In this document: positions 1 through 10,845 of the stretch, one piece after another
Numbering within the stretch: position 1 is the stretch's first letter
Layout of the letters: every line of letters begins with the position of its first letter
Assembly: GCA_030704615.1 (NCBI GenBank)
Contig: CM060734.1
Location: 24,428,001-24,492,000 of the forward strand
Origin: Takakia lepidozioides
Taxonomy: Eukaryota > Streptophyta > Takakiopsida > Takakiales > Takakiaceae
Direction of reading: 5' to 3'
DNA: 64,000 bases
The notes under the pieces: generated by a model
The model's input: the letters and a program-made list of their open reading frames with translations, nothing else
Databases searched by the model: none
Told to the model about the DNA's origin: nothing
Position numbers and translations under genes: made by a program

Positions 1-805
1 ACAAAATTAGAAACAAACCAGAAATAAAATGAAAGGCAAAGGAAAGAAAAAAAGGTGAAGGAAAGAGGCTCACATTTGCGTCCATGACCTCAATTTGCCC
101 TCGGTCCCCGCTTGTGGTGCACCCCCCATAACGCCCCTCTCGGAATAAAGGTGGAAGCCTATCCCATGCACCCAATAGGCTCGCAGGCGGCGCCCCAAAG
201 TTCAGGGTCTTCTTCATTGACCGTTCAGGCGACGGACTTCGCAAGGGACCCTCCAAAGCCAGTGTCACCCTCTCCTCTTCCCCCTCCCTTTCCCATGCCC
301 CCTTATTTCCCTCTTCCCTCTTCTTGTCTTCCTCCCTCTTCCTTTCCTCCTCCTTCCACCTCATTGCGGCTCTTTGAAGCCTCTTCTTTTGAGGGGCTTC
401 TGAGCCCCCCCCCCCCCCCCTTATAAGCCTCTTGGTTGCAAGAAGGAAAAAGGCATTGGCGGTGGGGCTAAGATCAAGTTGCCCATACCTGGCGCCAGAT
501 CTGAGAATGCGCTTCCCCGCGTAAAAGTCAGGGCCCTCCATCAGCCCGTGCGGTGGCGTCCCAGCCAGAACATTGGGCGCACCACCCTCAAGTTTAGGCT
601 CATCCCCAGCCTCTTTCGAGGGCGTGGAGGCCTCGACGGCCTTACGGCTTGGTCCTCTCACATAGCCGCCTATAGGGATGGTGAGTTTGGACCAAGTGGA
701 CCGTGTCACACGACCGTCAATGACAGGAGCGTTGTCAGGCTTCCCTCCCTTAGCGGCAGGCGATTTCTGCTCCTTCGGCGGCGCCTTCTCCTTGTCCTTC
801 GCCAT
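1..805 (-). CDS. Unrecognised N-terminal reading frame, runs off the left edge
   Basis: On the minus strand a frame starting at ATG 805-803 stays open without a stop to the window edge (about 268 codons). An in-frame TAA lies just upstream at 817-815, so this is the first possible Met. The N-terminus is Lys/Pro-rich (MAKDKEKAPPKEQKS), followed by a less biased stretch (TRSTWSKLTIPIGGYVRG), a Gly run coded by a C-tract near 405-420, and a Glu/Arg/Lys-rich stretch. A possible splice donor (AAT|GTGAGC) lies at 73-68, after which the frame may be intron. I recognise no domain. The whole stretch is GC-rich, which lengthens open frames by chance on both strands, so coding status is moderate. It may be the first exon of a gene extending left of the window. 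Confidence 0.4.
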   Translation of the reverse strand, partial: MAKDKEKAPPKEQKSPAAKGGKPDNAPVIDGRVTRSTWSKLTIPIGGYVRGPSRKAVEASTPSKEAGDEPKLEGGAPNVLAGTPPHGLMEGPDFYAGKRILRSGARYGQLDLSPTANAFFLLATKRLIRGGGGGSEAPQKKRLQRAAMRWKEEERKREEDKKREEGNKGAWEREGEEERVTLALEGPLRSPSPERSMKKTLNFGAPPASLLGAWDRLPPLFREGRYGGCTTSGDRGQIEVMDANVSLFPSPFFLSFAFHFISGLFLIL

Positions 806-1009
806 ACTACTAGCTTATCCCTGCACCCACAATACTACTACCGTGTGATTTCACATGCCAAAAACAAACAAGGCCTGACCCTCCCCCTTCCTCTCTCGCC
901 CTCTCCCTCTATCTTTATGTCCTTCTCCATCTCTTCTTTTCTCTCTCTACTGATAAGCAAAAAAATAAAAGAGGGGGGCGGGGAAGAGAGCACCAGCACT
1001 TGATGCTGC

Positions 1010-1275
1010 TGTCATCCCCCCACCATTCCAAAAAGCAAAAAAAAAAAATGTGGGGGGGACTGAGAGCAGCAGCAGCAAGTACTTGCTGCTGCAGCTCTCA
1101 GCGCCCCCCACCATTGCCAAAACCAAAAAATGAAAGGTCGGGGGGGGGGCACTAAGACCAGCAGCAGCAAGCTGCTCTCAGCATCCCCCACCATTCCAAA
1201 AACAAAAAACGAAAAGATTGGGGGGGTGGGGTGGGGGTGACTGAGCAGAAGCAGCTCCTGAGTCACTCTATCGAT
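1010..1275. repeat. Three imperfect tandem copies, CAG-rich and G-tract-rich
   Basis: Three units of roughly 80-100 bp share the order CCCCCCACCATTCCAAAAA, an A-run, a G-run and an AGCAGCAGCAAG block. The CAGCAGCAG and CTGCTGC segments can pair with each other. The block sits upstream of the minus-strand frame that starts at 805, so it could be in its promoter or leader. Confidence 0.6.
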
Positions 1276-1388
1276 CAATTTTTCGGATCATAATTTAGAA
1301 TAGCACATTTTATGTACATTAGTATATATTTTATGAAGTTTAGTATGAAATCATAATAAGAAATCATAAATAAAATGGAATTCTAGCA

Positions 1389-2075
1389 ATGGCAGAGCCG
1401 GAGGTCCAGTCGAAGGACAACTCCTTGATTCCGGGATTGACAGACCATGTGACACTAGAATGCGTTGCACGGGTGTCTCGCTCTTATTATTTACCGTTGA
1501 AAGATGGTTGTAAGAAATGACATGCGCTAGCGGTGGTTGATGACGAAGGCTGCAACGACATCTTTGAGACTTGCAAACGGGTAGGAATAAAGGAGGAATG
1601 GGTTTACATGCTGGTTGGGCCTGCACACAATGTACAGCCTCTCATAAGTGCACAGAAGTGGTGGGCGTTTGATTCCGTTAATACGCGTTGGTGTTGTCTG
1701 CCAGACTACCTTGTGGATTATACCTTTGAAGTTTCTGACAAAGAGTCGGCAGTTACAGGAACTCAGCTTTTGGTTTGCGGACAATACCCTAGAGGCTACA
1801 TGGTATGGAGGTATGATTTAGAACTCAACGAATAGTCTTCAACGCCAAGAATGATTCAAGATCGATGTCTTTTTTACTCAGCAAATGTGGGCAAATATGT
1901 CTATTTGTACTGGAAGTCTCACCAATAGACGACTCTCAAAGCAATCAAGCGCTACAACTCGCTACTTCAAGCATGGGAACCTCTCCCCGATCTCAACATA
2001 GCACGGGAAATGGAGCTAATGGGAAAACAAGGATAAATATGAACCGCTGGATATTGGTTGATCAAGGGTAGCGAT
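1389..2075 (+). pseudogene. F-box/kelch-repeat protein pseudogene
   Basis: From ATG 1389 the frame reads an F-box-like N-terminus (IPGLTDHVTLECVARVSRSY, then PLKDGCKK), then kelch-type sequence with WWAFDSVNTRWCCLP, then TPRMIQDRCLFYSANVGKYV, YNSLLQAWEPLPDLNIAREM and a Gly-rich end. This is the order of plant F-box/kelch adaptors of SCF ubiquitin ligases, where the F-box binds SKP1 and the kelch propeller binds the target. The frame is broken by TGA at 1518-1520 where a conserved Trp is expected, by TAG at 1833-1835, by another TAG near 1926 and by TAA near 2029. There are no introns in the readable part, so it could be a retrocopy or a single-exon gene that decayed. The Met codon lies in a TG-poor context and no function is likely now. 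Confidence 0.7.
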
Positions 2076-2079
2076 CCCC

Positions 2080-2380
2080 ACTTCCCAAACGGATGAATGA
2101 CATGGATGAGGAGCAACATTCATGATGACTTAAAATGGCTCATGTATCAATGTAAGTTGGTCATGTACCAACTTAAGTTGGTAATGTCCCTGGATGGATA
2201 AAAGTTTCAGATGGATGAAAATTATGAGGAAGAATGAAAATGGATGAAATCAGCGGACGGATGAGAGAGCACATGCTGGATGAATTTATAGGATGGATGC
2301 AAAAGGGATGACATTACCAGGATGGATGAAATCAGAAGTATCCAGGTTTGCTTGGCCAACAAGCTTCCCATTAAATTTAA
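2080..2380. repeat. GGATGAA-rich non-coding stretch
   Basis: The motif GGATGAA or ATGGATGA recurs about ten times between 2090 and 2335, with a nearby ATGTACCAACTTAAGTTGGT palindrome-like segment at 2162-2184. No coding frame of interest is present. Confidence 0.5.
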
Positions 2381-2389
2381 TGATTAATT

Positions 2390-2889
2390 CCTAATTTTCC
2401 TATTGGCCCAACAGAAGCATAAAAAGAGGTTTGGGGGAGTGGGGAAGCAAGTAGTATCAATCGAGAGAGAACCAGTGAGCGACTAGCACGATGTAGAGAG
2501 CACGGTGGAGGGTAGCCGTTGGAGTTGGAGAGCACAAAGATGGAGAGAGAATCAGTAGTAGTGAGTGATGGACTCAAAGTTACAACTATTTTGTTCCAGA
2601 TTTGCAATCGTATCTAATTCTTTCCGCTTTGTAATTGAATGAAGTGATGACTTGATCTAATCAACCCTCTCGGAGTGTCAAGTGTAACGCTAATGTAGAC
2701 AAGGGCTGGTAGGACGTCCAGTTCTTGTTTTGCTTTTCAAGTCCTTGGCTTTAGGATTCTGCTCATTTGTTGGCAAAATAGATCTGCTCTAGTGGGGTCC
2801 TATTGACCTATTTCCATGCTAGTTCTTTTTTATAGCAGAGAGAAAGGATAATTCTCCCAATAAAACCTGACAATAGTGAAATCAGAGCC
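2390..2889 (+). mobile_element. Possible LTR end with degenerate initiator-Met primer site
   Basis: A TATA-like CATAAAAAGAGG lies near 2417, and TGAAATCAGAGCC at 2877-2889 matches 11 of 13 positions of the common plant LTR-retrotransposon primer site TGGTATCAGAGCC. That layout fits the 3' part of an LTR followed by a primer-binding site. A roughly 65-bp block at 2818-2880 recurs imperfectly at 3045-3110 (TAGCAGAGA, then CCAATAA-ACCT), so this may instead be a local duplication. No gag or pol follows, so at most it is a relic. Confidence 0.28.
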
Positions 2890-3647
2890 TTATATCCACA
2901 TAAATTAATTTTTGAAATCAGTCTTTCTTACACTGGCACACAATTACAGATGTTGGGGACTTGTCATTTTTCATGTAGGAAAGGGTTCTCATTTCTTTTA
3001 TACAAAATTGCTCTGCTTTAGAATATGTTCTTGGAAGTTTTCTATGTTAGTTCTTGTTGATAGCAGAGAATAAGGCTAATACTTCCAATAAGACCTAAGA
3101 TTAGCCAGATCGAAGCCAGGGATCATAAAATAGGAAGGTTTGAAGGTAGTTGTTTTTAAACTGGAGCAACAAAAGTCTATGGTGTAGAATTATGTTTGGC
3201 TGATACGATTTGATCTATTTACTTTTGCTAGTAAGATATCTGAGTGAAGTCTTATTTGAGTCATAAAATTAAGATTACTACAGCACTAGAAGTTAGTGGT
3301 TCTAGTAATTATTGCCTGGGTTAAGAGATATTAATTTCTAAAGTAGGCAGTATATGCTAGCAGAATTTGGGACTTAGTCATATCCATGGCACTGATTCTA
3401 CAAAGACATATATGTTTGAACGATTTGAGCTAAACCCTTTTTATGGACCTTGATTCACAAACTAATTCCAAGATCTTGTTGAGTAAAGCTTAGGTTAGAG
3501 CTTCTGTTTTACATAAAGTGAATTGAAGAACCTAGTAGGGACTTATGGATTTTTGAAAACAGGGAATTCTAACTGCCAGGCCATGTTAAAGAGTGAGATT
3601 TGACTATTGTGTTTAAATAACTAAAATAAACCTTCTTGCAACAATAT
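2890..3647. other. AT-rich non-coding DNA
   Basis: Apart from the partial duplication of 2818-2880 at about 3045-3110, I see no coding frame, RNA gene or ordered repeat. Confidence 0.5.
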
Positions 3648-3740
3648 CTCTAGATTAGTCTGATGGTTAGTCTGGTAGTTTAAACTTCCGAGGTTGGGTA
3701 TTCAACTCTTGCCGGCCGCAATTTGCTTAGTTTTGCTTAT
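3648..3740 (+). repeat. tRNA-like (SINE-head-like) sequence
   Basis: TTAGTCTGATGGTTAG resembles a tRNA A-box region of the Glu/Asp type, and GAGGTTGGGTATTCAACTC about 40 bp later resembles the T-arm and B box. The spacing fits a tRNA, but the arms do not fold into a complete cloverleaf, so this is a tRNA-derived repeat at best and not a working tRNA gene. Confidence 0.35.
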
Positions 3741-3799
3741 TTGTTCAGAATCCTTCTAATAGCCCTATAAGTACTTAGGTAGGAAGGTTTTTTTTGAAT

Positions 3800-3895
3800 A
3801 TAACTTGAGGGACTTATTGGTTAGTGATTTATTTCGCGCATTCGAGGTTGGGGTTTCAAATTCCATTAGCCATTCCTGTAGTTGGTTTTGATTCT
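3800..3895 (+). repeat. Second tRNA-like sequence, possibly same family
   Basis: CTTATTGGTTAGTGA followed by TTCGAGGTTGGGGTTTCAAA repeats the A-box/B-box-like order seen 150 bp upstream. The shared GGTTAGT and CGAGGTTGGG segments suggest two copies of one tRNA-derived element. Confidence 0.3.
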
Positions 3896-4205
3896 CTTCT
3901 TTTATTTTGGTTATATTAATATTGTTTGTTGGGCTGATCTTTTCCTTAGAATGATCTAATTGATTATATATTCTTGACTCACCTAACTTAATGGGTACTA
4001 GTAACAACTAAATAAATCAATATCTCTATCTTTTAAACATGTACATAAAATTATTCAAAAAGAAAAGAAATAATAAAGTTGGTTAATTGAAATTAATTTT
4101 TGTTGTTTACTGAATAACTAATATTTACACTAGAATATCTCTCCTCTAAAATAACCATAACTCTCTATACCGAGGGTAATTATATATTCGCATTATTTAT
4201 TTCTG
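3896..4205. other. AT-rich non-coding DNA
   Basis: Only A/T-rich sequence without a convincing open frame or repeat structure is visible. Confidence 0.5.
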
Positions 4206-4208
4206 GAC

Positions 4209-4405
4209 TCCAGTTGACCATCTACCCATGCAGGTTTCTTGTAACTATCCTTCCACAAGGAATCGTAGGTAATGTGGAGCTTGAAATGCGGCCCTCTTGG
4301 ATGAATATGGACCCACACTCTATCCCTGCTCCTTCACCTATCCATGCCTCTGCACAAATCATGCATACATCCTTGCTTTGCTGCTAGACGCTGATAATGA
4401 CAGCC
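4209..4405. repeat. 195-bp duplicated block, copy 1
   Basis: This block (CAGTTGACCATCTA near its start, ATGACAGCC at its end) recurs at 4780-4978 in the same orientation with an estimated 85 percent identity. Shared landmarks are TATCCTTCCACA, CGGCCCTCTTGGATGAAT and CAAATCATGCAT. Frames through it are broken in both copies. It may belong to the non-coding 3' part of the minus-strand gypsy that begins at 5.4 kb. Confidence 0.7.
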
Positions 4406-4779
4406 TTCATCTGTTCTAGGAAACACCCAACTCAACTTATCACTCTAATTCCTATGCTCAATTGCATCTGTTACTCTTTGTAATCCAACAAGCATTCACC
4501 TTTTTGCTCGATTGTCCCACCGTTGACTGGGTCAGAAAAGTATTCATTCCACAGCTTTTCCTCGTCTCTGTTACCTGTTTCTGGATACTAATCCTATTGT
4601 CACATTGGCAGTATCATGTCAAAGTCAGTCCAAACTATTTAAGGTCAACCAGCTCATTTGCAAAATTCAACATTTAGGGCCGATTTTGATCAGAGGGAAA
4701 AACAGGGTGAAACGTGTTGAAGAAGGTGCCTTCATGAGCAATGCCTGATTTTATCAATCGTGCCAATGCTGCTGCGGCT

Positions 4780-4978
4780 TTCAGTTGACCATCTATCTAT
4801 GCAGGTTTTCTTGTAGGTATCCTTCCACAGGGAGTCATAGGTGATCTGAAGCTTGAAATCCGGCCCTCTTGGATGAATCAAAACCCACACTTCATCCCTG
4901 CTCCTTCAGCTATCCATGCCTCTTCACAAATCATGCATATATCCTTGCCTTGTTGCTAGCAACTGACAATGACAGCCT
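4780..4978. repeat. 195-bp duplicated block, copy 2
   Basis: Direct-repeat partner of 4209-4405. The 370 bp between the copies and the 430 bp after this one show no coding signal; a CT microsatellite lies at about 5307-5329. Confidence 0.7.
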
Positions 4979-5427
4979 AGAATTCATGCAGCAAACACGA
5001 CATCATATCTCGTTCAGCCATACCACCCAAACCCAGAATTAGGACAGCACTCTGATTCCATCCACTGTCACCAAAGTCTGCCAAAACCCGAGGCGGCATA
5101 CACAACGCTAGTATCAATTATTTACATGATAACTTCAAAATACCCATTCTCCCAATCCACCAATGTTTCGAAGCAATCCATCTTATAGCACTTTGTTCCC
5201 TTACAGCCATCATCACCAACAAACGCCAACTTGAAGCTAGCCCTCCTAGTACACCCTGGGTTCCCCAGGGTCCCCCTGGGAACTTAGGGGTTTCATAGCA
5301 GCCCTCCCCTCTCTCTCTCTCTCTCTCCTTGGTTACCTGGTGTCCCACAGAACACCCTTCCTTTTATAGGGCCCACCCCCGAAAAGGGGCAGTAGTCGTA
5401 AGGCAAAGTGGCTCTTAGTTACGCCGG

Positions 5428-6645
5428 CTACGGCCGGAGTCTTCTCTCTCTCGGCGTTATGACCAATATCTCATGTTCTTCTAGTGCTACAGGTGCGTCT
5501 CGTGGCTGTGTCCGTGCCTGGAGGTGCAAATCATGCTGTAATGGCTTATCATGGATACCACTGTATCCCTTGAGCTTGTTGGCATTAACCCTACCAGGCA
5601 TTTCCTTGTTGATTGTCTGTAACATGGCCGTATTGTTATCATACATTTTTTGTATGACATAAGGTCCGTTCCAAGGTGACTTAAGCTTTGAGGCTTTAAT
5701 CTTCCCATTCTTCTGCAACCACAGTACCAAAACTCCTGTCTTAAAGGTTTTTAGTTTGCCTTTGTCAAACCAATCTTTCCTCTTCATTTGAATTCTAGAC
5801 ATGTTATCTGTTGCAGCAGCACGTACTTCTTCTACATGGTATAATGCATGTTTCCTTACTTTGATTGAATCTTCCAATTCCATTCCCATTCCCCATTCAG
5901 TTCACATGGTTGGTAACAAGAACTCCACTGGAAGTAAAGCTTCCATGCCATAGACCAATTGAAATGGTGTATACCTTGTAGTAACTTTGTATGATGTCCT
6001 GTAAGACCACAAAGCTGTTAATAACTTTGTATCCCAGTCTGTTCTGTTACCATTGACTATCTTAGCCAATATAGTGCACAATATCTTGTTGGTGGCCTCT
6101 GCCTGCCCATTACCCTGTGGGTAATAAGTTGTACTCTTCTTGTGCACAATCATTAACTCCCTAGTCAACAGTTCAATGGTCTCATTGATAAAATGACTTC
6201 CTTGATCACTGATAAACTCCAAGGGACAGCCAAATCTTGTGATAATGTTCTCATATATGAACCTTGCTGTGGACTTAGTTGTGTTGTCTCTCAGAGCCTT
6301 AGCTTCCACCCATTTTGTGGTATAATCAGTGGCTGTGATTATATACTTGTTCTGTGTATTCCTGGCTGGTGGATTGATTGGCTAAACAAAATCCAATCCC
6401 CATTTCTGGAATGGTTCAATAGGCATTGTAGGATGCAAAGCCATCTTTCCATATCTTTGCAAAGGTCCTAGCCTCTGACACTCATCACAGCTCTTGCAAT
6501 ACTTGTGTACATCTTTAAACAAAGTAGGCCACCAGTAACCTGCAAGCAATATTTTTTTTCTACTGGTAGTCTCTTCTCCAAAGTGGCCTCTAGCCACATC
6601 TTTATGAACTTCTTCCAAAACTTTATTGACTTCATGGTGGTACAA
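5428..6645 (-). pseudogene. Gypsy integrase, broken
   Basis: The 6645-6382 segment holds an HHCC zinc finger (HEVNKVLEEVHKD, then CKSCDECQRLG). The 6309-5902 segment holds part of the catalytic core with ISDQGSHFINE (second Asp) and YYPQGNGQAEATNK (catalytic Glu). The 5889-5428 segment holds the C-terminal domain with VLWLQKNGKIKASKLKSPW and GPYVIQKMYDN. Integrase joins element cDNA to host DNA. In-frame stops separate the segments although all three are in the same frame, so the gene is dead. The last residues (ITPRERRLRP) end before a stop, and no further ORF follows, unlike the sister copy at 22.7-29.6 kb. Confidence 0.85.
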
Positions 6646-6664
6646 GCATCTTTTCAGAACTCCA

Positions 6665-7156
6665 TCAGGTTCCTAGCGTATACAATCTTCCTCCTATCAT
6701 AGTGTATGGTAATGCCTTGATAGCTATTCTCTTCCTCTGCTCCTTTCCATAACTAGGTGGACACTGTCCATGAGTCAAATAATATTTGATTGGCCACTGC
6801 CAATCCATCCAGTCATCAGCCCCTACCTCTACTGCAAATAAACTAGCATCAGGTAGTCGATCATCCACTCCTGTGACGGGCTCTCTTGTTGCGAGGCGTG
6901 ACAAGTGATCTGCCACAAGATGCAACCGTCCAGGTTTGTAAATAACTTTGAATTCAAACTCATGCAGGATAATCAACCACCTTGTTATCCTTCCACTTAT
7001 CAAAGGCTTGTTCACCAAATAAATCAGAGCCTGATGATCCACATAAAACATAAATTTCCTTCTAAATAAATAATGCCTCAACTTCTTGACTGCATAAATC
7101 ATTGCCAAAGCTTCTCTTTCAGTAGTGCTATAGTTCCTCTCAGCACTGTTCAACAA
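6665..7156 (-). pseudogene. Gypsy RNase H and connection to integrase, broken
   Basis: Translation shows NYSTTEREALAMIYAVKK, FMFYVDHQALIYLVNK and a GRLHLVADHLSRL end. These are conserved stretches of Ty3/gypsy RNase H, which removes the RNA strand during reverse transcription. A linker with DDWMDWQWPIKYYL leads toward the integrase. The reverse transcriptase part upstream is reduced to about 200 bp before the CACTA boundary. Confidence 0.85.
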
Positions 7157-7354
7157 TCTGCAGCATAGTACACATGTGAGTCTATGTTTCCTGTGACGTT
7201 TTGGGCTAACAAAGCTCCCAAAGCTTCTCTTGAAGCATCACAGCGTACATGAAATACCGTATGCCAATGTGGGTTAATCAGCACAGGTGTAGTTGTTACT
7301 GACAATGTAAGTTCCTCGAAGACATGTTGGCACTCAGCTGTCCATGCAAACCCT

Positions 7355-8030
7355 CACTAGAAGAAAAACGTGGAATAACCACTGGCCCTTTAACCACTAC
7401 TGTCTTTTCCCACTCTACAAACCACTCGTAACCACTTGTCAGTGGTTAATCCCGATGAAATGCCATGGTGGCATCACAGACCGTGGTTTGAAGTGGTTTC
7501 AACCACTCAGTACTCCACGTGTAATAATTTTTATTTATCTATATTTTTCATTTGGTAATATATGATAGTTAATAAATATAATATCCCAGGTGGACGGGTG
7601 CAGTGGTATATTGTGAGTGGTTATAGACACCTCAGTGATGGGAATTGGTTGAAACCACTTGCTACTCCACGTGTAATAATTCAAATTTTGTTTATGATTT
7701 ATGATTTGGAAATATATTTTAATTAATTAATATGATATTCCACGTGGACGTGACAGTGGTGCACGTTGATCTTGAGTGGTTTAAGATACCTCATTGATTG
7801 TACCACTATGACAGTGGTGGAGAGTGGGTGGTGAAAGACACTGCAGTAATTGGAACCACTATTCTAGTGGTCGCTCATGAGTGGTTGCCTACACAACAGT
7901 GATTGGTGCCACTTTTTTGGTGATACATGAAAAACTTTAAGTGGTTTGTGCAGCTGTGATAGACTTTGAAAAACAGACAAGTGTTCAGACCATTGTAGGA
8001 TGATGCTATTGAACATATGGTTCCAACAAT
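7355..8030. repeat. CACTA left terminus and subterminal AGTGGTT repeats
   Basis: After the 13-bp terminus, the 7-mer AACCACT or its complement appears many times in both orientations, often as AGTGGTT next to a TCAGTG or CAGTG. In En/Spm elements such subterminal repeats bind the small transposase-regulating protein. Confidence 0.7.
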
Positions 8031-8035
8031 AAACT

Positions 8036-9978
8036 TTATTCTGAATCTGAAACATATTCGTCACCCTCTGAATCACTTTGCTCAACTGGAATAGTGGTTG
8101 GTTGCACAAATGCCGCTTGAATGGTAGCCAACATAGCCAGGTCTTCTTTATTTAGAGCCGTGGCACCATCTAATGATGTAGGTATTGGCTGATCTGATAA
8201 GGTAAACGGTGCCTGAAGGCCATCGAAATCTGCATTTTCTCCAATGTCACATTGATCTATGTCCACCACAATCTTTTTTGCTCTTGGATCCTTCCGAAGG
8301 ACTACCTTCCACTCCAAACTTGGGGACTCATCCGAAAAGAACACATGTTCAACTTGAGATGGAAAGATGAACGGCTGATTATTGGGGGGTAACATCCTCC
8401 AAAAATCCGCAAGTAGAATACCATACGAATCCCGCTTCATTGTAGCATTTTGTCCAACGAGGTTGGCCCTCACCCAAACACAACGAAATACAATGGGGTG
8501 CACTCATCCATAATCCAGTTTCAAGATCTCTTTGATGACCCCAACATACTCTAATGGTGACATGACTGGATTTATATCACGCACACTATTTCTGCTTTGT
8601 TGCTGGAAGACGGATGCAACTCCGGAATCGAAAGAGACAAGAAGACGACTCTCCATGTCATCCACTCGATAATGATTTCCATATGCCTTCATGCTACGAA
8701 ATGAAGCTGATCTCAATGAGGGGGGAGTAGTACAAACAAATGAATTACATCCGTATCCTCAACACTATGCTCAGAGACATGGGCCTGGACTGCACGGCGT
8801 ATCCATACCGGAAGGGGTGGAAACTCCAACAAATGTTGAGGGTATGGCACCGGAAGGCTGCGGTGTCGTCGACGATTGGCATGCCACTCACGAGCACATG
8901 TCTCTCTGTCTGCTGTGAACTGTGCCTTCTCTGTTGCATACTTTCTGTCACAAAATGGCAACAAGAATGACACATGTTAGCAATGAAGTGTTGCATTGCT
9001 TTGCAAAAAATACCTAGCATGAATGATACTTTGAAAACCACTGTTTCAAACCACTGGATGAGTGAGCAGAATGACTTGTAAATGAACATGCTCTTCCAAA
9101 AAGTCACTCACTCAGACATTCAGTTACTACAGAAGTGGTTATAATCACGATGAACCATTGACATTTGTGACTTTGTGGGTGGTTTTATTACACTGGTGAC
9201 AGTCCGAATTGCAATTGATCTTGATATGAATAAGGTGCAATGAAAAGAAAAACTGACTGCACCCAAGGAACCATCACATTGGTATTGTTCAGTAGATACA
9301 AATGTGCTGCATCTTTTATGTAACGCTCCATGGGATACATCCACCGTGAAGACACCGAACCACATGTGTCTAGTTCATCTACGAGATGAACTAGCAAATG
9401 GGTCATGACATCAAAGAAAGAAGGGGGGAACTCTTTCTCTAATAGACACAAGGTTATAGCAACATCCTCACGCAATGAATCAATTTCATTAGGGTCCCAT
9501 ACTTTGGCACAAATCCGGCGGAAAATGCAACTCACACGCATAATGACCCCATGTGGGCCTGGAGCCATGCAATGACAAATACACACAGGTCAAATCTGTT
9601 GCATTAAAACGTGATAATCATGGGACTTCATACTCGCCAAATGTTTCCTAGACGGGTGTCTGTGTTTCTGAAATGCACATGCAAATCCTGAAGGACTTTT
9701 GATAGCCCCCAAAGTATCAAGAAATATCGTGATTTCAACGGGAGTGAGAACATACACTCTGCTGGTTTCATGATACGTGAAGGGTTCTGTGGATCAGGCC
9801 GAAGCCACAAGTGACGTCTGATGCCGACTACCTCCATGTCGTTCCTCACCTTCACCGTGTCCTTCACTCCGAAAATCGTCTTCAACAAGTTTTCACAAAA
9901 ATTATTTTCGCAATGTATGGGATCCAGTAAGTAGCATTGCAACAGATCCTGCAATTGGTGACACCATTTCAGGAACAT
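8036..9978 (-). pseudogene. CACTA transposase TNP2 C-terminal half, broken
   Basis: The segment at 9978-9628 has HCENNFCENLLKTIFGVKDT and VGIRRHLWLRPDP, which in TNP2 closes the Transposase_21 domain. The segment at 9586-9188 matches the DUF4218 region (CIFRRICAKVWDPN, REDVAITLCLLEKEFPPSFF, THLLVHLVDELDTCG, RWMYPMERY). The 8973-8036 segments match DUF4216 (KAYGNHYRVDDMESRL, INPVMSPLEYVGVIKEILK). The N-terminal catalytic part is absent and segments are in different frames, so this copy cannot supply transposase. The tail at 8100-8040 is acidic. Confidence 0.85.
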
Positions 9979-10249
9979 TCCGACAGATTGCAGTCCTATA
10001 TAAATCAGATTATTTTATGAGCACTATATACATCCATGTCTAAAGTGGCTGTGATGCATGACAGTCCCTCCTTAGTGGTTCAAACAACTCATTTAGTGCA
10101 TTATTAGCCTCTCAAGTGATGTCAACAACTTCCTAAGCATCATGAATACTACCTCTTACCACTCCACGAGTTATTAATGTGAAGTCCAAATTACATGCAG
10201 TACTGCTACTTTACCACACGGAAAGTAAGAAGTAACCATTACATGGGCA

Positions 10250-10552
10250 CTACCTTTTCCATTTACAAAGAACATTGAACTCAAACAAGTACAAGTGCAG
10301 GGGGTACCTTCTAGTATGGTAAATCCCATTGGCAGCTGCGCCTTTTGATACCATGAACCTTGGCTGGATGAACTTCAGCATCGGGAAAAGCACGGGGGTC
10401 AAGGTCATAACCTTCAGCCTCAACACCAGCGGCCTCTTGTTCAACCGGTATGAACGGAGGTGGCTTCGCACGCATCTCCACCTGTCCATTGAAGTTGTCG
10501 TGCGCATACATATCGCTACACAACTACATCGCTGTCCAAAACCACACAACAT
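10250..10552 (-). pseudogene. Unassigned coding-like fragment inside the CACTA element
   Basis: A 70-residue frame (MYAHDNFNGQVEMRAKPPP, then YDLDPRAFPDAEVHPAKVHG) has a protein-like composition and lies upstream of the TNP2 remnant on the same strand. It may be a piece of the transposase N-terminus or of the second CACTA gene. I cannot assign it. Confidence 0.3.
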
Positions 10553-10559
10553 ATGTGCA

Positions 10560-10845
10560 CACCAAACACTAGTCTATCACTAGTCCACCACTAGTGCACC
10601 ACTAGGGCTGCCACACTAGACAACCACTAGTCACCACTAGTGCAGCCACTAGTCCAACCACTAGGCTGCCACCACTACCACTAGCCACTGCCACTAGCCA
10701 CCACTAGTGCAGCCACTAGTCCATCACTAGGCTGCCACTAGTCCATCACTAGGCTGCCACTAGTCCACCACTAGCGCAGCCACTAGTCCAACCACTAGGC
10801 TGCCACTAGCCACCACTAGCGCAACCACTAGTCCATCACAATCGC
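10560..10845. repeat. CCACTAG tandem/interspersed array
   Basis: CCACTAG or TCACTAG occurs more than twenty times, spaced about 8-15 bp, within longer units such as GCAGCCACTAGTCCA and GGCTGCCACTAG. Its core CACTAG equals the terminal hexamer of the neighbouring CACTA element, so it may be an expanded terminus or an independent satellite. Confidence 0.7.

Larger units (their letters stand above)
5428..7354 (-). mobile_element. Ty3/gypsy retrotransposon fragment (3' half of pol)
   Basis: The minus strand carries, in 5'-to-3' order, RNase H, the integrase zinc finger, the integrase core and the integrase C-terminus. Protein similarity to the element at 22.7-29.6 kb is high, so both belong to one family. 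At the upstream side the copy stops abruptly at 7354, exactly where CACTAG begins, which points to insertion of the CACTA element. No second LTR was recognised. Confidence 0.85.

Noticed and set aside
479-1003. Plus-strand frame of 174 codons
   Set aside because: It is antisense to the more protein-like minus-strand frame that starts at 805 and has a composition dominated by Arg/Leu/Ser from GC- and CT-rich DNA.
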